Positions 25,036 through 30,717 of a stretch of 30,717 nt of DNA are shown one piece after another. Position 1 is the stretch's first letter. Every line of letters starts with the position of its first letter. The position numbers and the translations under genes were made by a program. This DNA comes from an uncultured Campylobacter sp. (GTDB lineage: Bacteria > Campylobacterota > Campylobacteria > Campylobacterales > Campylobacteraceae): NCBI RefSeq assembly GCF_938045465.1, contig NZ_CALIBF010000080.1, positions 1 to 30,717 of the forward strand, given 5' to 3'. The notes beneath the pieces were generated by a model, which saw only the letters and a list, made by a program, of their open reading frames with translations, searched no databases and had not been told where the DNA came from.

Positions 25036-25061
25036 GGCTAGAGCTTAATTCTATAAAAACT

Positions 25062-25097
25062 AAAATTCCGTGAAATTATAAAATTTTACGGAATTTG
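25062..25097 (+). terminator. Inverted repeat after hinT
   Basis: AAATTCCGT (25063-25071) and ACGGAATTT (25088-25096) are perfect 9-base arms about 27 bases after the hinT stop, with AT-rich sequence inside. The weak AT-rich stem and lack of a T-run lower confidence. Confidence 0.45.
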
Positions 25098-25546
25098 CGA
25101 AATTCTTTGAAATTTTTAAAATTCCGCTTCATTTATAAGCACTGAGGTTTTAAAAATAATCAAAATAGTAAAACTACAAGCCAGAAAAATTTATCATCAG
25201 ACGCTAAAAAAATATAAATTTATCACAGACGATCTCTTTTAGCAAATGCCACTTTTTAGCTACAAAGCCTTAGCTCTTAGAATTTTTACGGCTATGAAAT
25301 TTGAAATCGACAAGAAATTTTAACGACGCAGCAAAATTTTAAATTAGACCGAACTTTATAAAAAGAGTTATGTTTTTACATGGCGAATGAGTTAAATTTC
25401 AATTATATGAAATTTAAAACCTACATGAATTTTACTTTGAATGAGCGATTCTACTTCAATTTTCAAGCAGGATTTAAAATTTTAGTGTGAAATTATAATC
25501 TTAGAATTTTAAAATTTTTTGAAATTTAAATATTAACTTTAATGGA
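25098..25546. other. AT-rich intergenic region between hinT and dps
   Basis: No gene is seen. The stretch is dominated by AAATTT, AAAATTTTA and GAAATTT words, with a T/A-rich end at 25500-25535. Nothing else is recognisable. Confidence 0.5.
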
Positions 25547-25570
25547 TTTTAGGGGCATGCGCCCCTAAAA
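25547..25570 (-). terminator. Terminator of dps
   Basis: TTTTAGGGGC (25547-25556), ATGC, GCCCCTAAAA (25561-25570): a perfect 10-base stem with a GC core and A/T flanks, 23 bases past the dps stop on the minus strand. This is the cleanest intrinsic-terminator shape in the window. Confidence 0.75.
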
Positions 25571-25592
25571 ATTTTGAAAGGATTTGCGGGGA

Positions 25593-26036
25593 TTATTTAC
25601 TTAACATTGAGCTTAGCATCCATAGGCGTTTTTCATAATCACCATAGTGATCCTGCGCGATATTTGAAGTCGTATCGTCGCCCTCCTCCTCAGCAATCTC
25701 TTGAAGCTTTTTAAATTCTTTTACCAAATACTCGTAGGCTTTTTTAACATCCTCAAGTACCTCAGATACGCTATAGCTGTCTTTTACGCTAATCGGAGCG
25801 TCTTTTGAAAGCTCAATTAGATCCTTAGCCTTAGTTACGGCCTTGCCACCTATTTGAAGCGCGCGCTCAGCCATATCGTCGAAGAGCTCGCCCATCTCGT
25901 CGTATGCTTTCTCGGTATAAGCGTGAACCTGTGCGAATTGTAAGCCCTTAACATTCCAGTGATAATCGTGGAATGCAATAAAGAACGCATGAGCGTCCGC
26001 CTGAAGTTTGTTTAGTTGTTTTACTGTTTTTGACAT
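25593..26036 (-). CDS. dps: Dps/NapA ferritin-like DNA protection protein
   Basis: A 147-residue four-helix protein of the Dps family, which forms 12-mers that oxidise and store iron with peroxide and so protect DNA. The inter-subunit ferroxidase ligands are visible: H26 in the HWNVKG motif, H38 in VHAYTEKAYDEM, and D53/E57 in DDMAERAL. The N-terminus is short and has few basic residues, so direct DNA binding through a Lys-rich tail is not expected. The ATG at 26036 follows AAAGGAG. Upstream, a TATAAT -10 box (26065-26070) and an AT-rich palindrome (26088-26097) suggest iron or peroxide control by a Fur/PerR protein. A strong terminator follows. It is single and complete. Confidence 0.95.
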   Translation of the reverse strand: MSKTVKQLNKLQADAHAFFIAFHDYHWNVKGLQFAQVHAYTEKAYDEMGELFDDMAERALQIGGKAVTKAKDLIELSKDAPISVKDSYSVSEVLEDVKKAYEYLVKEFKKLQEIAEEEGDDTTSNIAQDHYGDYEKRLWMLSSMLSK

Positions 26037-26064
26037 TGTGTCTCCTTTATTTAAAATTGCTGTA

Positions 26065-26070
26065 ATTATA
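26065..26070 (-). promoter_or_regulatory. -10 box of dps
   Basis: Minus-strand TATAAT in a TTGCTATAATTACAG context, 28 bases before the ATG at 26036. Confidence 0.65.
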
Positions 26071-26087
26071 GCAAGATTTGCTTAAAT

Positions 26088-26097
26088 TATAATTATA
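26088..26097. promoter_or_regulatory. Possible PerR/Fur-type operator upstream of dps
   Basis: TATAATTATA is a perfect palindrome about 18 bases upstream of the dps -10 box, at the -35 position. Its AT-rich dyad resembles Fur/PerR boxes, but such palindromes are common in this AT-rich spacer, so the call is tentative. Confidence 0.3.
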
Positions 26098-26190
26098 CTA
26101 AGTAATAAATTTTATCTTTTAGTGAAATTTTGAAATTAAATAGCTTTTAAATTTATCTACAATTTTTTTGAAATTTCAGCTATGGTGCAT

Positions 26191-26196
26191 TATAAT
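26191..26196 (+). promoter_or_regulatory. -10 box just before the M23 peptidase start
   Basis: TATAAT ends only 8 bases before the ATG at 26205, so transcription should begin at or within about two bases of the start codon. No Shine-Dalgarno is present in the GCCGCATT between them, pointing to a leaderless mRNA. Confidence 0.55.
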
Positions 26197-26204
26197 GCCG
26201 CATT

Positions 26205-27122
26205 ATGAAAAACAAATTTATGATAACCATAACCGACCTTAACGGCTCTAGGAATTTTTTGCTTTCGCAAATCATCAAAAAGATCGCGTTATATTTGGTA
26301 CTATTTGTTTTTACCGTTTTCGTTACGGGTGCGCTATATATCAGGTACCTGGGCTCTAAAATCGACAGCCTTTCGCGAACCAAAACCGAGCTTAACGAGC
26401 TAAATCAAAAACTTCGCGACGGTATCGCGGCAAGTCAGATGGAATTTGAAGCCATCGAGGGTAAAATTTCGGATTTGGAGCATCAGTTTGGGCTCGATCC
26501 TGAAGAGGATGAGCGCGCGATCGACCGCCTATCTCACATCAAGCCTACTTCCGAACAAGAGATCAAAGAGCGCGCGCAAAAGATCATCAACGAAAAATTC
26601 TCCGACGCACTGATCAAAGAAATTTTTATGCAGATCCCAAACGGCAGGGTCATGCGCACTCATCAGCTCAGCGAGAAATTCGGCTGGCGCAACCATCCCA
26701 TCTTAAAGCGCAAGCAGTTTCACCCGGGCGTTGATCTACGTACGCCGCCTAAAACGCCTATCTACGCGCCTGCAGACGGCATCATCCAATACAGCGGCGC
26801 GGGTGCTACTGGCTACGGCAATCTAGTCGAGATTCGCCACAACTACGGCTTTACGACACGATATGCGCATTTGGATTCAAATTTAACTCGCAAAGTAGGC
26901 GAGTTCGTAAACAAGGGCGATCTTATCGCTTTTAGCGGCAACACCGGACTTAGCACCGGACCTCATCTGCACTACGAGATTAGATTTTTGCAGCTGCCGC
27001 TAGATCCGCTAAATTTTATTAACTGGAACGAAAAAAATTACAAAGAAATTTTTACTAAGGAGGAAGATGTCCCATGGCAATCTTTAATAAAGGCGATGCA
27101 AACACCGCTCAAACAACAATAA
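26205..27122 (+). CDS. M23 (LytM) peptidoglycan endopeptidase, Csd1-like
   Basis: A 305-residue membrane-anchored peptidase: one membrane segment (about 24-46), a coiled-coil stretch (50-95), and an M23 domain. Zinc ligands and catalytic residues are intact: H173 and D177 in HPGVD, H222 in RYAHLD, and H254/H256 in GPHLHYE. Such enzymes cut cross-links in the periplasmic peptidoglycan. The gene overlaps a bactofilin gene by 49 bases, the same pairing as csd1-ccmA of Helicobacter pylori, where both are needed for helical cell shape, so a shape role is likely. The start ATG lies 8 bases behind a TATAAT box without a ribosome site; an in-frame ATG at 26220 is the alternative but also lacks one. 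Symbol withheld because Csd1, Csd2 and Csd3 relatives are hard to tell apart here. Confidence 0.88.
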   Translation: MKNKFMITITDLNGSRNFLLSQIIKKIALYLVLFVFTVFVTGALYIRYLGSKIDSLSRTKTELNELNQKLRDGIAASQMEFEAIEGKISDLEHQFGLDPEEDERAIDRLSHIKPTSEQEIKERAQKIINEKFSDALIKEIFMQIPNGRVMRTHQLSEKFGWRNHPILKRKQFHPGVDLRTPPKTPIYAPADGIIQYSGAGATGYGNLVEIRHNYGFTTRYAHLDSNLTRKVGEFVNKGDLIAFSGNTGLSTGPHLHYEIRFLQLPLDPLNFINWNEKNYKEIFTKEEDVPWQSLIKAMQTPLKQQ

Positions 27123-27490
27123 TCTCGTCAGGCACGCTCATCAAAGGAGAGCTGCACCTGTCGTGCATTTTGCATATCGATGGCAATGTCGAAGGCGACG
27201 TGATCTCCGATAATACTGTCGTCATCGGTAAAAATGGTACCGCGCGCGGCTCGATCAGGGCCAAGCATATCGTAATCAGCGGCAAATTTTTCGGCAATAT
27301 CGAAGCCGAGCTCGTCGAGCTGCTAGGCGGCGGCGTGCTCGTAGGCGACGTGCTATCGCAAAGCTTCGGCATCGAAGTGGGCGCAAAATTTAATGGAAAA
27401 AGCGCAGTAAGTGGCAGCGATCAAGCCCTAGTCATCGACGGCAGCGCAAGCGAAGACGTCAAGCTCATCGACAAAGCTCTAGGCGAATAA
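27074..27490 (+). CDS. ccmA: Bactofilin, CcmA-like cell-shape protein
   Basis: A 138-residue bactofilin (DUF583). The beta-helical core spans about residues 15-115 with the usual G-rich, hydrophobic rungs (GTLIKGELHLSCILHIDGNVEGDV, split here as GTLIKGELHL and LHIDGNVEGDV) and short unstructured ends. MAIFNKGDA at the start matches the CcmA N-terminus as I recall it from H. pylori. Bactofilins polymerise into filaments that position wall enzymes; in H. pylori CcmA works with Csd M23 peptidases. The ATG at 27074 has a strong GGAGG site (27060-27064) within the peptidase gene, so the 49-base overlap is real and the pair is co-expressed. The C-terminal tail is acidic. Length is normal. Confidence 0.92.
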   Translation: MAIFNKGDANTAQTTIISSGTLIKGELHLSCILHIDGNVEGDVISDNTVVIGKNGTARGSIRAKHIVISGKFFGNIEAELVELLGGGVLVGDVLSQSFGIEVGAKFNGKSAVSGSDQALVIDGSASEDVKLIDKALGE

Positions 27491-27503
27491 ATCGCGCACA
27501 TTT

Positions 27504-27571
27504 GGAATTCTTGGGATTTTAAAGGCTTTTAAACTCGCAAAATTTCGAAATTTAAAATCCTAAAAAATTCC
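27504..27571 (+). terminator. Two-part inverted repeat after ccmA
   Basis: GGAATT (27504-27509) pairs with AATTCC (27566-27571) and GGATTTTAAA (27514-27523) with TTTAAAATCC (27551-27560), around an AT-rich centre. It lies 14 bases after the ccmA stop. It may act as a terminator, though no T-run follows. Confidence 0.4.
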
Positions 27572-28141
27572 CATACTTTGAAATTTTAAGAATTCTGAAT
27601 ATTTTAAAATTTTCTAAATTCGGAATTTTTAAGATTCTAGGACTTTTCGGGTCTGTGAATTTCTTAAATTTCTAAATTCCATAAATTTTAAAATTTAAAA
27701 TTATAAAATTTTGCTTTTGCGTAAGCTTTAAAATTTTAACTACGATGCTAGCCATAATGCCCAAAACTACGAAATTATATCCCAAGCATTGTTCGGTGTT
27801 ACTTGATTTAACAACAAACTTTAAATTTATGAAATTCTACCCGGAAAGGACGTAGCGCATTTAGCATCAAGATATCTCGCAAAATCAGCTTCTTAAAATT
27901 CGTAGAATTATTTGCATTGTAGCCCACTCCCTACTACGTCATATCTTGTAAAGATAAAATTATGTGATTAAAATTCTATTTCTTTGGATTTGAGCGCGGA
28001 GTCTCGACATCCGCAAAAAACATGAAATTTATACAAAATTTACTGCAAAAAACGCAGATTTTAAAGTTAAATTTAAAAGCGTAACGAGATCGTTTACAAT
28101 TTTAACCTCATAGTCGCGCCTGCTTTAAAAATTTGGCGACG
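27572..28141. other. AT-rich intergenic region downstream of ccmA
   Basis: No gene is seen on either strand. The first ~170 bases are nearly a quasi-repeat of AAATTT, AAAATTTTA and GAATTT words (for instance 27575-27715); the remainder is ordinary AT-rich spacer. No RNA gene signature was recognised. Confidence 0.5.
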
Positions 28142-28411
28142 TTATTTTTTAGAATCTTTCGAGTTAATCATAAATTTATCAATCAAAATAGCTAGCACTA
28201 CAAATATAATCACGAATGCGATTACGTAGGTAATTTTAAGTTGATCTACTCCTTTCTCAAAAACGAGAAAATGTACAACAAAAGATGGATTATAAAAATT
28301 TCCAAACAGGGAGGCTAGCGTATTGACGCTATTCATATAAAAACCAGCTCCAAAAAAAGCAGCCACAAGTGCAATAATAATACCCATCAACCTTTTAGCG
28401 TTAGACGACAC
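28142..28411 (-). CDS. Small two-helix membrane protein, unknown function
   Basis: I do not recognise this 89-residue protein. It has two hydrophobic segments (about 8-28 and 60-80) separated by a ~30-residue loop with several Phe, Asn and Val residues, and a Lys-rich C-terminus (KDSKK), so both ends are probably cytosolic. It starts at a GTG (28411) with an AAAAGGA site 7-8 bases upstream, which supports it as a real gene. Its leader, 28-54 bases upstream, carries a run of nine G on the coding strand inside a 7-base inverted repeat, a possible switch for expression. It stands alone between ccmA and tRNA-Ser. Confidence 0.65.
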   Translation of the reverse strand: MSSNAKRLMGIIIALVAAFFGAGFYMNSVNTLASLFGNFYNPSFVVHFLVFEKGVDQLKITYVIAFVIIFVVLAILIDKFMINSKDSKK

Positions 28412-28438
28412 GGTAAATCCTTTTAAAAAATGTATTTG

Positions 28439-28465
28439 AAGATTAGACCCCCCCCCATTAATCTT
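28439..28465. repeat. C9/G9 homopolymer tract inside an inverted repeat
   Basis: Nine C (28448-28456) sit between AAGATTA (28439-28445) and TAATCTT (28459-28465), perfect 7-base arms. On the coding strand of the small membrane gene it is a G9 tract upstream of the ribosome site. Tracts of this kind vary in length by slippage in Campylobacter and often switch genes. Confidence 0.8.
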
Positions 28466-28786
28466 AGCTTAAATTTCGTGCGATGACGAAGGTAGAAAAT
28501 TCAAGGATCGGAATTTATATGTAGAATTTGTGCCAGATTTTACTGGACCGCCATAAATTTAAATGGGATTTTAACGTAAAGTTATAGTAAACTTTGGAAT
28601 TAAGCTTCAAAAATTTTAGAATTTGCAGGGCAAGTGAATTTATACTTAAAATTTTATAATAAATATGAATTCCTTTCATAACGTCTTTTGACTCATTATA
28701 TCTCTTTGTGCCGCCGGCTCAAAATTCCACGAGGTGATAAATTCCGCGGACTGAGCTAATTTAAGCCCATTATTAGATTAGTTATG
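28466..28786. other. Intergenic region before tRNA-Ser
   Basis: No gene is visible. AAATTT-type words recur at 28540-28670. Promoters for the tRNA (28787-28792) and, on the other strand, for the small membrane gene should lie at its two ends; I could not place the latter with confidence. Confidence 0.5.
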
Positions 28787-28792
28787 TATAAT
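28787..28792 (+). promoter_or_regulatory. -10 box of tRNA-Ser
   Basis: TATAAT preceded by TTATG, giving an extended-type TGTATAAT, 15 bases before the mature 5' end of the tRNA. Confidence 0.7.
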
Positions 28793-28807
28793 GCGATTTC
28801 TTTTTGT

Positions 28808-28898
28808 GGACAGATGGGTGAGTGGCCGAAACCACACCCCTGCTAAGGGTGCAGCTTCTAACCGGGGCTCGAGGGTTCAAATCCCTCTCTGTCCGCCA
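28808..28898 (+). tRNA. tRNA-Ser (anticodon GCU)
   Basis: The acceptor arms GGACAGA (28808-28814) and TCTGTCC (28888-28894) pair fully, followed by discriminator G and an encoded CCA (28896-28898). The anticodon arm CACCCCTGCTAAGGGTG places GCT in the loop, reading AGC/AGU serine codons. A long variable arm and the T-arm GAGGGTTCAAATCCCTC complete the class II serine fold. Its 3' end borders a recombinase gene and is a probable integration site. Confidence 0.97.
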
Positions 28899-28934
28899 GA
28901 AACCCCATTTTAGCGATATTTGAAGCACTTTTTA

Positions 28935-28965
28935 GGAAGTCTGACGACCCTAGCAATAGGCTTCC
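28935..28965. terminator. Stem-loop between tRNA-Ser and the recombinase remnant
   Basis: GGAAGTCT (28935-28942) pairs with AGGCTTCC (28958-28965) over 8 bases with one G-U, around a 15-base loop. It lies between the convergent tRNA and recombinase genes. No T-run follows on either strand; it could be a terminator or part of the attachment region. Confidence 0.4.
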
Positions 28966-28974
28966 CGGGAAAAA

Positions 28975-29839
28975 TCAATAAATTTGTATATTTCGATCGA
29001 AGTCTTTTAAGTTAGAATTAAGATAATTTACATAGACATCGTAAACCATCTTAGGCGTGGAATGCCCTAAAAGCTTCGCAAGCTCAACCGGTGAAACGAA
29101 ATTTTGATAAAGCATATTCGTAGCGTAAGTGTGGCGCATATTGTAAAGGCGACGATATTTTAAATTTAGCTCCCTCAAAATCGGCTTCCAATAGTCATAG
29201 GTAAAAACGCTAGTATCCTTGTAAGGCTTGCCGTATTGAGTTTGCAGCAAATATTTATGCCAGCTACGATAAAAAATAAAACTATTCAAAGCGGGATAAA
29301 GAGCGTTTAAAATAGGCACTTTGCGAATGCTAAGATAAGTTTTAGGGGTGCTTTCGCCGAACCTTGAGCGGGTAGAATTCACAGAGATAACACGATTTTG
29401 CAAGTCTATATCGGCAATTTTCAAAGCCAAAATCTCGCCCGTGCGAAGCCCCGTAAAGAAACCTAAAATTTTCATTGTATTTTTTAGAAGCCTCCAAAAT
29501 TTTTAGCACTTCCTCATTTGTGAAAGGCTCAATACGAGGCGTTATATGCTGCATTTTCTTTATGTGAACGAGCGGATTTTTAGAAATTTCCTCATCCTCT
29601 ATAGCAATCTTGATAATTTGGCTTAGTGCCGAAAGATAATGTTTTTTACTCTTGTTGCAAACATCAGATATTCCGTCAAGCCAAACACGGATTACGGAGG
29701 GCTTTATATCTGAAATTTCCATATTCTCAAAAAAGCGTAAGCGATTTGCCACAATACCAGCATTTTTAACAAAAGTCGAATTTTTCCACTCTTTCTTGCC
29801 AAATTTGAGATACAGATCGGCGTAATAGCTAAATTTCAT
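28975..29839 (-). pseudogene. Tyrosine recombinase/integrase, interrupted by a frameshift
   Basis: Two overlapping frames together make one integrase. The first (ATG at 29839, AAAAGG upstream) gives the N-terminal SAM-like DNA-binding domain and reaches FTNEEVLKILEASKKYNENF; near 29475 the frame must change to reach ILGFFTGLRTGEILALK. The second frame holds the catalytic domain: R in GLRTGE, R and H in YNMRHTYAT, GHS in LLGHSTPKM, and a Tyr nucleophile in VYDVYVNYL; the first His of the usual HxxR box is Tyr. The break falls in an A/T-rich stretch (TCTAAAAAATAC and AAAATTTTAGG). It starts 1 base after the preceding gene's stop. The enzyme is likely inactive, unless the shift is programmed or a sequencing error. 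It should have integrated the element at tRNA-Ser. Confidence 0.82.
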
Positions 29840-29840
29840 A

Positions 29841-30062
29841 TCACTTAAACCTTTTATCACTTTTTAATAAGATCTTGCCATTCCTAACTATAAATATTTT
29901 TTTTCCTCCATCGTCTTCAGTCAGAACCTTTAAACACTCTTTACAAATATGCTCATAAAAAAACCCAGTATAGTCCTGGACTTCCTCAGATACTTCGTAA
30001 ATATCCATTGGATATCCATCATCAAGCTTATCGCATACATCACATTGATATCTTATAGACAT
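29841..30062 (-). CDS. Small protein with two CxxC pairs, unknown function
   Basis: A 73-residue protein with C7/C10 (CDVC) and C40/C43 (CKEC), the spacing of a zinc ribbon, and an acidic middle (DIYEVSEEVQD). The C-terminus is basic (KSDKRFK). It begins at an ATG with AAAGGATGAGAG just upstream and ends 1 base before the integrase start, so the two are one transcript in the integrated element. Small zinc-ribbon proteins next to integrases may be excisionase-like or regulatory, but no helix-turn-helix is visible, so no function is assigned. Confidence 0.65.
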   Translation of the reverse strand: MSIRYQCDVCDKLDDGYPMDIYEVSEEVQDYTGFFYEHICKECLKVLTEDDGGKKIFIVRNGKILLKSDKRFK

Positions 30063-30097
30063 CTCTCATCCTTTCAAATAAATTTTAAAAATTTTTC

Positions 30098-30715
30098 CTA
30101 AAACGGATACGGCATAACGCCATTATTGGAATACTTAAATTCCAACTCCCTGATATCCTCAAGGGCGTGCTCCGTAAAATATCTGATATGATTTTTATAC
30201 CTCTGTAAGAAGCCACGCTCAATCATCTCATTCTCAAGCATAGCGTAATCTTGAACGCTTAGAATGTCATCGGTCATTTCGTTTTGATTATCGCGCCAGT
30301 ATAATTTTAAACGCTCGTCGCTCATATCTTTCCAAGCGGTGCGGAATATCTTATACGGGTTGTAATAAACTGGCTTAATACCGCTATTATAGAAAGATTG
30401 AACCGATTTAAGCTCATGAGATTGGATTTTGCTGCTATTTAGAATAGGCTTAGTATCCTTTATGTATTCGTGCACGAGCCGTCCACAAACGTAATAAAGT
30501 AAATGCCCGTCTTCATAAATAAGTTCCTCTGAAGTATATGGAATACTCATAAAAATACTTTGGCTCTTATAATCCCATTCTATAAGCGTATTATCAAAAT
30601 CTTTTAGAATATTAAGGTTACCGAGATCACGCAGACTTTTAATAAAATTTATCTTTCGGTAAACCCAAAGCGGGATTGGGTTTTGCGAGGATAAAAACCT
30701 GCGAATTTTATGCTT
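30098..30715 (-). CDS. Hypothetical protein of the integrated element, 5' end outside window
   Basis: The frame is open without a stop from the window edge (30715) to 30098, about 205 residues. The Met at 30550 (MSIPYTSEELIYEDGHLL) may be internal, because the residues before it, such as NTLIEWDYKSQSIFM, read like protein and no ribosome site precedes that Met (GCCAAAGTATTTTT is the local sequence). The product is charged, rich in Tyr and Asp/Glu, and without membrane segments. A C-terminal stretch (WRDNQNEMTDDILSVQDY and following) is helical. I do not recognise the family; a replication or phage-related protein is conceivable from context only. Confidence 0.55.
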   Translation of the reverse strand, partial: KHKIRRFLSSQNPIPLWVYRKINFIKSLRDLGNLNILKDFDNTLIEWDYKSQSIFMSIPYTSEELIYEDGHLLYYVCGRLVHEYIKDTKPILNSSKIQSHELKSVQSFYNSGIKPVYYNPYKIFRTAWKDMSDERLKLYWRDNQNEMTDDILSVQDYAMLENEMIERGFLQRYKNHIRYFTEHALEDIRELEFKYSNNGVMPYPF

Positions 30716-30717
30716 TA

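Larger units (their letters stand above)
28899..30717. mobile_element. Left end of an integrated element next to tRNA-Ser, continues past the window
   Basis: A tyrosine recombinase gene lies directly beside the 3' end of a tRNA gene, the classical layout of tRNA-targeting islands and prophages. The DNA from about 29000 on is visibly poorer in G and C than the housekeeping part, and its two further genes match nothing I know. The other end and a duplicated attachment sequence are not in the window. A filamentous or other small prophage is possible but not shown. Confidence 0.6.

Noticed and set aside
25500..25540. AT-rich run upstream of the dps terminator as a replication origin
   Set aside because: No DnaA-box cluster and no dnaA or dnaN gene is nearby; the same AT-rich words occur in all spacers.
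29842..29860. GTG start for the integrase at 29860
   Set aside because: The ATG at 29839 has AAAAGG at proper distance and avoids overlap with the preceding gene.

Overview
The window looks like a chromosomal segment of an epsilonproteobacterium, most likely a Campylobacter of the higher-GC oral type (C. gracilis, C. showae or C. rectus would fit; the species cannot be fixed from the sequence alone). Reasons: the block rpsA-ispH-aroA-pheT-pheS with a divergent HIT gene and nearby serA, and the block dnaQ/rpe diverging from rpmB with a DUF465 gene nearby, follow the Campylobacter gene order as I remember it. Promoters have a T-rich stretch and a TATAAT-like -10 box without a clear -35. The palindrome AAATTT is extremely common, in and between genes.

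Layout. 1-2356: the 3' part of a GntP-type permease and a glycerate kinase, a likely uptake and phosphorylation pair. 2357-4235: about 1.9 kb with no gene I can support. 4236-5705 (minus): rpe and a DnaQ-type exonuclease. 5851-8854 (plus): rpmB, an RCK-type K+ channel, argJ and a small DUF465 protein. 8855-9719: a second gene-poor gap. 9720-13997: an unknown helical protein, a short Fur-family regulator, and divergently znuA plus a large ZevA-ZevB-like (DUF1007 + NicO) fusion. I read the last three genes as a zinc acquisition unit. 14232-15182: a DUF3137 membrane protein. 15719-24549 (minus): serA, rpsA, ispH, aroA, pheT and pheS, with aroA-pheT and pheT-pheS overlapping by 4 bp. 24679-27490: hinT, dps, and an M23 peptidase overlapping a bactofilin (csd1/ccmA-like cell-shape pair). 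28142-28411: a two-helix membrane protein whose leader carries a 9-base C/G tract in a hairpin. 28808-28898: tRNA-Ser(GCU), followed by AT-richer DNA with a frameshifted tyrosine recombinase and two unknown genes, apparently the end of an integrated element that runs out of the window.

Most of the window is conserved housekeeping DNA. The parts that deserve attention are the zinc locus (fusion protein with two long low-complexity inserts, a Fur-like regulator lacking the usual His-rich sensing segment, and a palindrome/direct-repeat operator candidate), the K+ channel with an atypical filter and nucleotide site, the homopolymer hairpin in front of the small membrane gene, and the tRNA-Ser-linked element with a broken integrase. 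I saw no CRISPR array, no insertion sequence, and no rRNA gene.
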